Below, one piece after another: positions 16,658 to 23,583 of a DNA stretch of 32,637 bases (the stretch's first letter is position 1; every line of letters begins with the position of its first letter). The notes beneath the pieces are model-generated. The model did no database searches. It saw only the letters and a list, made by a program, of their open reading frames with translations, and was not told the origin of the DNA. The stretch comes from Lentimonas sp002292345 (GTDB lineage Bacteria > Verrucomicrobiota > Verrucomicrobiia > Opitutales > Coraliomargaritaceae): contig CAXLMP010000043.1 of NCBI GenBank assembly GCA_964187655.1, positions 1 to 32,637 of the forward strand, read 5' to 3'. Both the position numbers and the translations under genes were made by a program.

Positions 16658-17310
16658 TGAAAAATCTACCGCTTCTTTTTTGTGGGATCCTTATCGCTTT
16701 GGCGTTCTCGTTTACGGGTCTGGTTCTCAGTAGTTATATTCAACTCGGTAGCTTGGCGCAAACCACCGAAGTGCTGGATGAAATCGGTAACCCTGTTGCT
16801 GGTGATCCGCTCTATCCTGCAAAAATGTCAGGTTCGGCGCAGCAGGGTAAAGCAGTCTATACTGATTTGGGCTGTGTCTATTGCCACACGCAGCAAGTCC
16901 GTCGTGCTGGCTATGGTGCGGATATTGAACGTGAGTGGGGCAAGCGGCATACAGTTGCGCGCGACTATATCACTCAGGGCAGCGTATTGCTCGGTCACCA
17001 ACGCATCGGCCCCGACCTGATGACCATCGGTGACCGCCACAGCGATGCGAACTGGCACCACCTACATCTCTACAATCCTAAGATTACATCTGGTGGAGTT
17101 TCGACCATGCCACGGTATGCGTTTCTTTATGAAACTCGTACGATCGAAGGCTCTGCGTCTGTGCATGCGTTGCAGTTTGAAGCCGATTCAAATTACGCAC
17201 CAGCGGCCGGATACGAAGTTGTCCCGACTGATCGCGCCGAAGCTTTGGTTGAGTATTTGCTCAGCCTACAACTTAACTACAGCCTCCCAGAGGCGCAGAT
17301 TTCTGAATAA
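16657..17310 (+). CDS. ccoO: CcoO-like monoheme cytochrome c (cbb3 subunit II)
   Basis: This is a 217-residue membrane-anchored cytochrome with one N-terminal helix (about 5-28). The heme motif is CVYCH (73-77) in the CcoO-typical context GCVYCHTQQVR, and the probable axial ligand is Met151 in the TMPRYAFLYE segment, equivalent to NMPAYPWL of CcoO. GHQRIGPDLMTIGDRHSD matches the conserved GxxRTGPDLARVGxRYSD. In contrast to its CcoN-like neighbour, the cofactor site is intact, so it should still carry electrons. Both gene junctions are one-base TAATG overlaps, implying stoichiometric synthesis with the CcoN-like and CcoP-like proteins. Confidence 0.9.
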   Translation: MKNLPLLFCGILIALAFSFTGLVLSSYIQLGSLAQTTEVLDEIGNPVAGDPLYPAKMSGSAQQGKAVYTDLGCVYCHTQQVRRAGYGADIEREWGKRHTVARDYITQGSVLLGHQRIGPDLMTIGDRHSDANWHHLHLYNPKITSGGVSTMPRYAFLYETRTIEGSASVHALQFEADSNYAPAAGYEVVPTDRAEALVEYLLSLQLNYSLPEAQISE

Positions 17311-18044
17311 TGAGCGACGAGCAACACACTAAGGATAACGATGAGCAAGAACTGCACGACGCCCTCATGCGCGAGCAGGATGAGCCGAGCAACGGCTCTT
17401 CACCAGTTCCGATTTTCATCCTTTTTCTCTTTGCCGCACTATGTTTCTGGGGTGGGGTGTATTTGATTCAGTATGGCGGTCACTTCCATAAGGATGCCTA
17501 TACGTTCGATTATAATCCGTATGCAGAGGTCGCTGTCGTCCAAGTATCATTGTTTGATCGTGGCGCGAAGGTCTACAATGCGCAGTGTTCCGCTTGTCAC
17601 CAAGCGACTGGTCTCGGTATCGCTGGAGCGTTTCCGCCACTTGCAGGTTCGGAGTGGGTGACTAACCATCAAGAGAGCCTCGCTCGTATCTTGATTAACG
17701 GTCTCAATGGCCCAATCGAAGTCGCTGGTAAGCAATACAATGGTAACATGCCTGCCTTCGGCCCGAATGGTCTCAACCTTAAGCCACTAGAGATTGCTGG
17801 CGTCTTGACCTATATCCGTCAGTCGTGGGGCAACCAAGCCTCCGATGTCACTGAGGCGACGATGATTACCTATATGGATCAATACGGTTCACGCGGCACA
17901 CCCTGGACCGCTGAAGAAGTGGTCGTCGACCTGAGTGCTGAGCCAGTTTCGGCAGCACCTGCGGCAGAGCCAGTGCCTGTCGAAGCACCTGCTGCCGAGC
18001 CAGTGCCCGCCGATGCACCAACCGAAGTAGCTGCGGCTCACTAA
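17310..18044 (+). CDS. CcoP-like monoheme cytochrome c with Ala/Pro-rich tail
   Basis: This is a 244-residue protein. A polar, acidic N-terminus (1-32) is followed by one membrane helix (about 33-54), a short linker and a single cytochrome c domain with CSACH (93-97) and likely axial Met147 in NGNMPAFG. Residues 209-241 form a repetitive Ala/Glu/Pro/Val tail with three AEPV units, probably an extended spacer or wall-spanning segment. Classical CcoP has two c-hemes; this protein has one. It takes the CcoP position in the trio, and the gene is the last of the operon; no clear terminator follows. Confidence 0.85.
   Translation: MSDEQHTKDNDEQELHDALMREQDEPSNGSSPVPIFILFLFAALCFWGGVYLIQYGGHFHKDAYTFDYNPYAEVAVVQVSLFDRGAKVYNAQCSACHQATGLGIAGAFPPLAGSEWVTNHQESLARILINGLNGPIEVAGKQYNGNMPAFGPNGLNLKPLEIAGVLTYIRQSWGNQASDVTEATMITYMDQYGSRGTPWTAEEVVVDLSAEPVSAAPAAEPVPVEAPAAEPVPADAPTEVAAAH
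17938..18034 (+). repeat. In-gene AEPV repeat region
   Basis: Three copies of a GAGCCAGT-centred unit encode AEPVS, AEPVP and AEPVP, separated by Ala/Pro-rich spacers at the end of the CcoP-like gene. The near-identity of the second and third units at the base level suggests recent expansion. Confidence 0.6.
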
Positions 18045-18058
18045 ACATTCAACTTTTT

Positions 18059-18235
18059 CTATAGGTTTGGCCTCGCGGGATTCATTCCTGCGGCATGCTC
18101 GTCGCCTTGCGCTATTTTCTCTTGCACGACTTCGAGCTTTTTAGGGAGACCCAGGCCTTCGCTAACCTCAATGCCGGATAGTGACAGCAAGCGGCCGAAA
18201 CCTTGTTGTGAGAAATACTGCACACCACAAGTCGT
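18059..18235 (-). pseudogene. Coding-like fragment, possible gene remnant or interspersed repeat
   Basis: On the - strand a 58-codon stretch runs from just after an in-frame TAA (18236-18238) to a TAG at 18059-18061. It reads as plausible protein (for example GLGLPKKLEVVQEKIAQGDE) but has no suitable start codon and no ribosome-binding site. Another - strand frame over the same bases is also open for about 60 codons, so the protein reading is not certain. Either this is the 3' remnant of a lost gene or a conserved intergenic repeat. I do not recognise the family. Confidence 0.4.
18074..18092. repeat. REP-like hairpin CGCGGGA-TTCAT-TCCTGCG
   Basis: A 7-bp stem (one G-T wobble) closes a TTCAT loop. 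It closely resembles the hairpin at 26681-26695 (GCGGG-TTTAT-CCCGC). Two similar structures in non-coding DNA of one 33-kb window suggest a dispersed palindromic family, although two copies are few. Confidence 0.35.
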
Positions 18236-18350
18236 TTAATTGCTTCGCCCTTTGGTTGAGTGTCACTTCGCTCGAACGCGTGCATCTGCGGTTACAGCAA
18301 ACGGCTGGTGAGGACATGCGAATTATACCATTAAAAGTCAGTTGCTGGCC

Positions 18351-18737
18351 TTAGTGTTCTAGAATTTCGACCTCGTAACCGTCGGGATCGGTGATGAATG
18401 CCATTTTTTTACCATCCGTGAATTTTTCGCGCCAGTTGCTCGGCCACAGGTCGAGCGTGAAGTCGAGGCCTTCGAGCATTTCGCAGTAGGCGACGATATT
18501 ATCGACGCGGATACAGGTGTGGATCAGATCTTCGGGCACCTTGACGACGTAGTCGGGCGAGTGCGTGAGCTCCAGATTGTGCGCGCTACCAGGGATTTGT
18601 AAGTGAGCGAGTTGATTCCCCGACGGTGATTTATCGGTGCGGCGCAGGACGGTAAAGCCACAGGTCTGGCAATACCAGTCGATCGACTGCTCTAGGTTCG
18701 AGACACGTATACGAGTATGGTCAAAAGTAATTGGCAT
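18351..18737 (-). CDS. VOC-superfamily protein, glyoxalase I-like
   Basis: This is a 128-residue single-chain vicinal-oxygen-chelate protein with the beta-alpha-beta-beta-beta repeat seen in glyoxalase I. Candidate metal ligands are in the expected places: His7 (FDHTRIRV), Glu56 (NLELTH), His73 (LIHTCIRV) and Glu124 (DPDGYEVEILE). The SIDWYCQTCGF segment is also typical of the lactoylglutathione lyase subgroup. The likely role is isomerisation of the methylglyoxal-thiol hemithioacetal, though other VOC activities cannot be excluded. It is cytosolic. It sits 33 bases downstream of the AraC-type regulator on the same strand and is probably co-transcribed with it. Confidence 0.85.
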   Translation of the reverse strand: MPITFDHTRIRVSNLEQSIDWYCQTCGFTVLRRTDKSPSGNQLAHLQIPGSAHNLELTHSPDYVVKVPEDLIHTCIRVDNIVAYCEMLEGLDFTLDLWPSNWREKFTDGKKMAFITDPDGYEVEILEH

Positions 18738-18770
18738 AGGAAGGATACAGTGGGAACTTTAGTGGGGTCG

Positions 18771-19550
18771 TCAATCAGTTGTGTTGGCTGCGAATGATAA
18801 GTTTGATGACTTACCAGTTGACCGATGTATCTTGCGGTAGCGCCCAGGAGCCATGCCAAACAGTTTTTGAAACTCGCGAGTGAAGTGGCTGTGGTCGTAA
18901 AAGCCGACATCTTGCGCGATCTGGCTCACGGTATTGTCACTGTGCATTAAAATCTGGCTGGCGCGGGTTAGTCGGTAGCGAATTAGAAATCGGGACGGGG
19001 TTTGCTCGAATACGATACGAAAACGCCGCTCAAATTGACTGATGGATAGGCTGGCGACTTTGGCTAGATCCGCCATTCCGATCGGTTCGGCGTAGTGCCG
19101 ATTTATATGATCGACCACCGCATTCATACGTCGATAGGGCTGCCATGCATTGTCGCTGCGCTCAAAGTCGCGCATGCAGCCGATGATGCCGACGCAGTTG
19201 CCGCTATTGTCGTAGAGTGGGAACTTACTGGTAACATGCCATGAGACCGAGCCGTCGGGATTCGCCACCAGCTCAACACGGCGGGGGATGGGTTCGCCGC
19301 TGTCGATGACTTGTGCGTCATCTTTCGCGTAGTGCGCAATCATGTAGCTGGGGAAGAAATCAAAGTCGGTCTTGCCGATCAACTCGTCCTCCGATTTGAG
19401 TCCGAGCTTTTGGAGCTGTAAGTCATTGGCTCCGATAAAGCGCCCCTCGCGGTCTTTCATGAAAAAATAGACGTCACCGAGCGCCGAAAAGAGTGCGAGG
19501 ATACTGTTTGGGTCGAGGTTCTGGTTCTGTAGCGATCTTTGTATTATCAT
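18771..19550 (-). CDS. AraC-family transcriptional regulator with PAS sensor domain
   Basis: This is a 259-residue protein. Residues about 18-130 form a PAS domain (DVYFFMKDREGRFIGAND, GKTDFDFFPSYM, then KFPLYDNSGNCVGIIGCMRD); residues about 145-243 form the two-helix-turn-helix AraC DNA-binding domain, with MADLAKVASLSISQFERRF and QIAQDVGFYDHSHFTREFQK as the two HTH units. Most sugar-responsive AraC proteins use a cupin sensor, so a PAS sensor is less usual. It is divergent from the epimerase operon. Direct repeats with 21-bp spacing in the shared intergenic region are good candidates for its binding site. Confidence 0.92.
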   Translation of the reverse strand: MIIQRSLQNQNLDPNSILALFSALGDVYFFMKDREGRFIGANDLQLQKLGLKSEDELIGKTDFDFFPSYMIAHYAKDDAQVIDSGEPIPRRVELVANPDGSVSWHVTSKFPLYDNSGNCVGIIGCMRDFERSDNAWQPYRRMNAVVDHINRHYAEPIGMADLAKVASLSISQFERRFRIVFEQTPSRFLIRYRLTRASQILMHSDNTVSQIAQDVGFYDHSHFTREFQKLFGMAPGRYRKIHRSTGKSSNLSFAANTTD

Positions 19551-19574
19551 TCGAATAGTGGGAATCTTAGTTTC

Positions 19575-19608
19575 ATGCCGAATATATACACAAAGATGCG
19601 GAATATTT
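19575..19608 (+). promoter_or_regulatory. Tandem direct repeat, candidate AraC-type operator
   Basis: ATGCCGAATATAT (from 19575) and ATGCGGAATATTT (from 19596) match at 11 of 13 positions and start exactly 21 bases apart, two helical turns, which is the classical arrangement of AraC-family half-sites. The second copy runs into a possible -35 (TTTCCA, 19606-19611) with TATGGT 18 bases later (19630-19635), consistent with an activator overlapping the -35 of the epimerase operon promoter. Confidence 0.55.
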
Positions 19609-19654
19609 CCAAGGCTTAAACGTGCTCGGTATGGTATCTTCTTAAGTCTACTCT

Positions 19655-20530
19655 ATGCGATTTGGCCTCAATACCTTTCTTGTCAGCTCTGGTTTCACCG
19701 ATGCCGACTTACCTCTACTGCAAACATTCAAGTCCTACGGTGCGGATGTCATTGAGCTTGCGATCGTCGAGCCTGCTGCGGTGTCGGTGCCTTTGTTGAT
19801 CGAGGCGCTGGCTGCTTCAGGGCTGAAGCAGCCGATTGTCTGTGGTGCGTTTTGCCCCGGACGTGATTTGCGCGGAACTGAAGCGGAACAACTCGCCTGC
19901 GTGCAATACATATCCGAGCTCATCAAACTCGCGCCGCAGCTTGGTGCCACTGTGGTCTGTGGCCCGATGTATTCGGAGACGGGTCGTGCCGGGCGTCATT
20001 CGCCGGAAGAGCGCGAGGCACAATTAGCGCAAATCGCGTCGCATTTGAAACCACTCTGTCAGCAGGCCGAAGCGGCCGGGGTGATCTTGGCCATGGAGCC
20101 ATTAAACCGTTTCGAGACAGATTGCATCAATACTTTAGGGCAAGCAGAGGAGTTAATCGACCGTGTCGGTAGTCCCGCCTTGAAAATACACATCGATACC
20201 TTCCATATGAATATCGAGGAGGACGACTCGGCTGCGGCCATCCTTAAATACGGCCAGCATATCGGCCATGTGCATGCCAGCGCGAGTCACCGCGGCCTGC
20301 TCGGGCAGGATCAAGTGGACTGGGACGGCGTGCTCTCTGCCTTGCAGACGATCGGCTACGACGGCGACATCGTGATCGAAAGCTTCTCTGAAGATAATGA
20401 AGTGATCGCCCGTGCAGCCGCGATCTGGCGTCCTTTATATGACAGTCCGCAGCAACTGTCGGTCGAGGGCCTAGAATTTCTTAAAAATAGTTGGAAACAA
20501 CTCTGCTCCAAGCAGTGTCAACCAGCATAG
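19655..20530 (+). CDS. Sugar phosphate isomerase/epimerase, ketose 3-epimerase type
   Basis: This 291-residue TIM-barrel protein of the AP_endonuc_2/xylose-isomerase-like superfamily is closest in layout to the D-tagatose/D-psicose 3-epimerases. The four metal ligands are visible: Glu148 (AMEPLNRFETD), Asp181 (HIDTFHMNIEE), His207 (GHVHASASHRG) and Glu242 (IVIESFSE). ETD and HMNIEE are hallmarks of the ketose 3-epimerase group. There is no signal peptide, so it acts in the cytosol. It is the first gene of a + strand operon with ThuA, Gfo/Idh and sulfatase genes. The probable role is epimerising a ketose released from a sulfated or rare sugar; the exact substrate is unknown. Confidence 0.85.
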   Translation: MRFGLNTFLVSSGFTDADLPLLQTFKSYGADVIELAIVEPAAVSVPLLIEALAASGLKQPIVCGAFCPGRDLRGTEAEQLACVQYISELIKLAPQLGATVVCGPMYSETGRAGRHSPEEREAQLAQIASHLKPLCQQAEAAGVILAMEPLNRFETDCINTLGQAEELIDRVGSPALKIHIDTFHMNIEEDDSAAAILKYGQHIGHVHASASHRGLLGQDQVDWDGVLSALQTIGYDGDIVIESFSEDNEVIARAAAIWRPLYDSPQQLSVEGLEFLKNSWKQLCSKQCQPA

Positions 20531-20535
20531 TTACT

Positions 20536-21450
20536 ATGAAAGCCAGTCATATCCTTAGAATTCTAGGTTACCTGCTCATTTGCTTGTGCGGTATGCAAGC
20601 CGTGTCTGCTGGCACCACCAAGGAAATTATCTTTCTCGCTGGCAAGAAGAGCCACGGCTATGGGGCGCATGAGCACCGCGCTGGCTCGATGTTACTGGCT
20701 CGCTGCCTCAATGACAGCGGCCTCGATGTGAAAGCTAGTGTCGTGGCTAATGGCGCGTGGCCGGAAACAGCTGAGTCTTATTTGGCGCCTGATGCGATTG
20801 TGATGTATTGCGATGGTGGTAAAGGCCACATCGCAAAGGCGCACCAAGATAAGATCCAGGCATGGGTGGACGATGGTGTGGGGGTCGCCTGCCTGCATTA
20901 TGGCGTAGAAGTTGAGCCTAATGTATTAGGTCAAACCTTCCTTGATTGGATCGGTGGCTATTTTGCAATCGGCTGGTCAGTGAATCCACATTGGGATGCG
21001 AGCTTTGATGAGTTTCCCGAGCACCCAATCACCAATGGCGTGCAACCGTTTACGATTCGCGACGAGTGGTATTACCACATGCGTTTTCAGCCCGACATGC
21101 AGGGCGTCACCCCAATTCTCTCTTCCTTGCCACCGATCGAGACCTTGACCTCGCGGGCCCACGATAAGAATCGCGGCAGCAATCCAGCAGTGATGGCTGC
21201 AGTCAGTGCTGGAAAAAAACAGCATGTTGCCTGGGCCTATGAACGCCCCGACGGTGGACGTGGCTTTGGCTTTACTGGCGGTCACTTTCACCAAAATTGG
21301 CAGCAGGACGATTTTCGTAAGACCGTGCTCAATGCAATCGTATGGACTGCCAAGGGCGATGTCCCGGCAGACGGGGTGCCGTCGCGCACTCCGACTGATG
21401 CCGAACTAGAGCTCAACCAAGACTATCCCGAGCGAAAACCTAAGAAATAG
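20536..21450 (+). CDS. Exported ThuA-domain protein (first of two)
   Basis: The start chosen at 20536 gives a 304-residue protein with a clean signal peptide (KASHILRILGYLLICLC core, cleavage after VSA near residue 25). An upstream ATG at 20491 in the same frame overlaps the epimerase gene and hides the signal, so it is less likely. The mature part is a ThuA domain, a class I glutamine-amidotransferase-like fold found with sugar catabolism genes: FLAGKKSHGYGAHEH near the start, the central ACLHYGVE stretch, and RGFGFTGGHFHQNW near the end. The biochemical role of ThuA proteins is linked to disaccharide use but remains poorly defined. It lies five bases after the epimerase gene. Confidence 0.85.
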   Translation: MKASHILRILGYLLICLCGMQAVSAGTTKEIIFLAGKKSHGYGAHEHRAGSMLLARCLNDSGLDVKASVVANGAWPETAESYLAPDAIVMYCDGGKGHIAKAHQDKIQAWVDDGVGVACLHYGVEVEPNVLGQTFLDWIGGYFAIGWSVNPHWDASFDEFPEHPITNGVQPFTIRDEWYYHMRFQPDMQGVTPILSSLPPIETLTSRAHDKNRGSNPAVMAAVSAGKKQHVAWAYERPDGGRGFGFTGGHFHQNWQQDDFRKTVLNAIVWTAKGDVPADGVPSRTPTDAELELNQDYPERKPKK

Positions 21451-21477
21451 AATTTAATTCAAACCAAAATAATACCA

Positions 21478-22275
21478 ATGACACGTTACCTTAAAACAAT
21501 TGTTCTGCTCGGAGCCGCTTGCATGATCGCCAGCCCTGCTGTCGCTAAACCTACTCCAGCACCTGCCATCAAGGCGCTGTTAATCACCGGCGGTTGCTGC
21601 CATGATTATGATAATCAGCGAGAAATTGTTCCCATGGCGGTGGATTTATACTCCAAGCAAAAAGTTGAATGGACGATCGTGCACCAGCGCACCAAGGCCG
21701 TGGATGCGATACTTGAGTTTTACAAGAACCCAGGGTGGGCCAAGGGGTACGATGTGGTGGTGCACAATGAATGCTTTGCCGCGATCAACGATGCCAACTA
21801 CATCGAAGGTATTCTGCAGCCGCACATTGACGGCGTGCCGGCGGTGTTGGTGCATTGCTCAATGCATAGTTACCGCGGCGGCCCGGCGGCTGAGAAATGG
21901 TTCGAATTCTGCGGGGTGCATTCCGCGCGGCATGGCCCACATCACGCATTTGAAGTGCAAATTACCGCGCCCGAGCACGAGATCATGCAGGGCATGAGCA
22001 ACTGGACGACGCCGAAGGGCGAATTGTATTTCATTAACAAGGTCTTTCCGATGATGACGCCGCTGGCTGAGTCGAAATCAGAAAAAGACGGCAAGATGCA
22101 CACGAACATCTGGGTCAATGCATTCGGTCCCAACAAAACTCGTGTATTTGCCACTACGATCGGTCATCACAACGAAACGATGCTGCAGGATCAATATATG
22201 CAAATGATCACTCGCGGGTTGTTATGGGCAGCAGGCAAACCCGTCGCTGAAAATCTAAAATCCATTAAAAAATAA
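21478..22275 (+). CDS. Exported ThuA-domain protein (second of two)
   Basis: This 265-residue protein has a signal peptide (LKTIVLLGAACMIASPAVA, cleavage near residue 23) and one ThuA domain: ALLITGGCCHDYDNQ, VVVHNECFA, VLVHCSMHSYRG and RVFATTIGHHNETM. It is only distantly similar to the ThuA protein just upstream, so the pair does not look like a recent duplication. It probably acts in the periplasm with the Gfo/Idh and sulfatase products of the same operon. It is 27 bases after the first ThuA gene and 15 bases before the Gfo/Idh gene. Confidence 0.85.
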   Translation: MTRYLKTIVLLGAACMIASPAVAKPTPAPAIKALLITGGCCHDYDNQREIVPMAVDLYSKQKVEWTIVHQRTKAVDAILEFYKNPGWAKGYDVVVHNECFAAINDANYIEGILQPHIDGVPAVLVHCSMHSYRGGPAAEKWFEFCGVHSARHGPHHAFEVQITAPEHEIMQGMSNWTTPKGELYFINKVFPMMTPLAESKSEKDGKMHTNIWVNAFGPNKTRVFATTIGHHNETMLQDQYMQMITRGLLWAAGKPVAENLKSIKK

Positions 22276-22290
22276 CAGTATCCCATCAAT

Positions 22291-23577
22291 ATGAACAATT
22301 TTACACGTCGCGATTTCGTTAAAGCCGCAGCACTTTCTGCCGCAGCAGTTTCTACATTCAACATTCTAGGCGCGCAGACCGTCAACGGCATTGGCACTCA
22401 AAAAATAAAGCTTGGTCTCATCGGTTGTGGTGGTCGCGGAAAAGGAGCCGCTGGGCAGTTTTTACAAGCATGTAAAATTCTTGGTATTGAAGTCGAGATC
22501 GTCGCGGTGGCAGATGTCTTTCAAGATCGTGTGCAAGCTGCGCTCTCTCAGTTTAATATCGATGCCTTACGCGGACACTCTGGCTATCAAGCGTATCAAA
22601 AAGTCACGCAGTCGGATGCCGAATTTGTCATTATGGCGACGCCGCCTAATTTCCGTCCGCGTCACTTGGAGGCCTGTGTCGAAGCGGGTAAGCACTGCTT
22701 TATCGAGAAACCCGTTGCGGTCGATCCGGTCGGTGCGCGTAAAGTGATCGAACTCGGAGAAATTGCGAAGACGAAAGGCCTGACGATTGTAGCGGGCACG
22801 CAACGTCGCTATGATGCCAAGTATCAAACCGCGAAGGCGAAAATTGATGCTGGCGCTATTGGTGAGATTGTCGGTGGTGTGGTTTCATGGAATGGTCAAG
22901 TGCCATGGATTTCGTTGCGTAAGCCAGGCCAGAGTGATGCGCACTATCTCACGCGTAACTGGCTCAATTTCACTGAGCTGTCTGGCGATCACATCGTCGA
23001 GCAGCACGTGCATCAGTTGGATGTCGCTAATTGGTTCATTGGTCGTACGCCAGTTTCGTTTAACGGAATGGGTGGGCGCGCGCGTCGTGAGACTGGCAAT
23101 CAGTTTGATTTCTTCAGTGTGGATATGGACTACGGCGATGGCGTGCATATCCATAGTCAGTGTCGCCAGATCGCAGGTTGTTATAATCGAATCGGTGAGA
23201 GCTTTCGAGGTACTGAAGGTGAAACCATTGGCACTAAAGTGATGGGTAACGATGTTTCGGTCCCCACCATTGAGTTGGAAGGAGGCGCTAGCATGATTCA
23301 AGAGCATGTTGAGTTGATCAAAAGTGCTCGTGGCTCTGGCACTCCACTCAATTGCGCGCAAGCCGTCGCTGAAGCGACACTCACCGCGATTGGTGGTCGT
23401 ATTTCTGCTTATACCGGTCAATTAGTCCGTTGGGTGGATTTAACCGTCAATGAAAAGTCGCCATTTTACTCGATGCAATTGACTCCTAACTCAATCGATT
23501 TTGAGCATGGTGAAGTATTTATGCCAGCGGAAGCACCAGCCATTCCAGGTAAGGCAATTCAGTTTCGTGTTCGCTAA
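22291..23577 (+). CDS. Tat-exported Gfo/Idh/MocA-family oxidoreductase (first of two)
   Basis: This is a 428-residue protein. It begins with a Tat signal (TRRDFVKAAALSAAA, residues 5-19). The Rossmann nucleotide-binding motif is LIGCGGRG (43-50), and the family EKP motif is at 139-141 in HCFIEKPVAV; its lysine takes part in catalysis in the family. The C-terminal alpha/beta domain carries DHIVEQHVHQLDVANW. Export of an NAD(P)-dependent family by Tat implies that the cofactor is bound before transport and recycled in place. Likely reactions are oxidation/reduction or cleavage of modified sugars in the periplasm; the substrate is unknown. The sulfatase gene starts six bases after the stop. Confidence 0.88.
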   Translation: MNNFTRRDFVKAAALSAAAVSTFNILGAQTVNGIGTQKIKLGLIGCGGRGKGAAGQFLQACKILGIEVEIVAVADVFQDRVQAALSQFNIDALRGHSGYQAYQKVTQSDAEFVIMATPPNFRPRHLEACVEAGKHCFIEKPVAVDPVGARKVIELGEIAKTKGLTIVAGTQRRYDAKYQTAKAKIDAGAIGEIVGGVVSWNGQVPWISLRKPGQSDAHYLTRNWLNFTELSGDHIVEQHVHQLDVANWFIGRTPVSFNGMGGRARRETGNQFDFFSVDMDYGDGVHIHSQCRQIAGCYNRIGESFRGTEGETIGTKVMGNDVSVPTIELEGGASMIQEHVELIKSARGSGTPLNCAQAVAEATLTAIGGRISAYTGQLVRWVDLTVNEKSPFYSMQLTPNSIDFEHGEVFMPAEAPAIPGKAIQFRVR

Positions 23578-23583
23578 TCGACC

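Larger units (their letters stand above)
18045..18350. other. 306-base region between operons, no intact gene
   Basis: This stretch between the end of the ACIII/cbb3-like operon and the convergent VOC gene has no full gene. It holds a 58-codon - strand coding-like fragment (18059-18235) and, within it, a small hairpin at 18074-18092. Nothing recognisable is seen in 18236-18350. No classical terminator with a T-run follows the operon. Confidence 0.6.

Noticed and set aside
20491..20535. Upstream start for the first ThuA protein
   Set aside because: It would overlap the epimerase gene and put 15 polar residues before the signal peptide; the ATG at 20536 gives a normal signal peptide.
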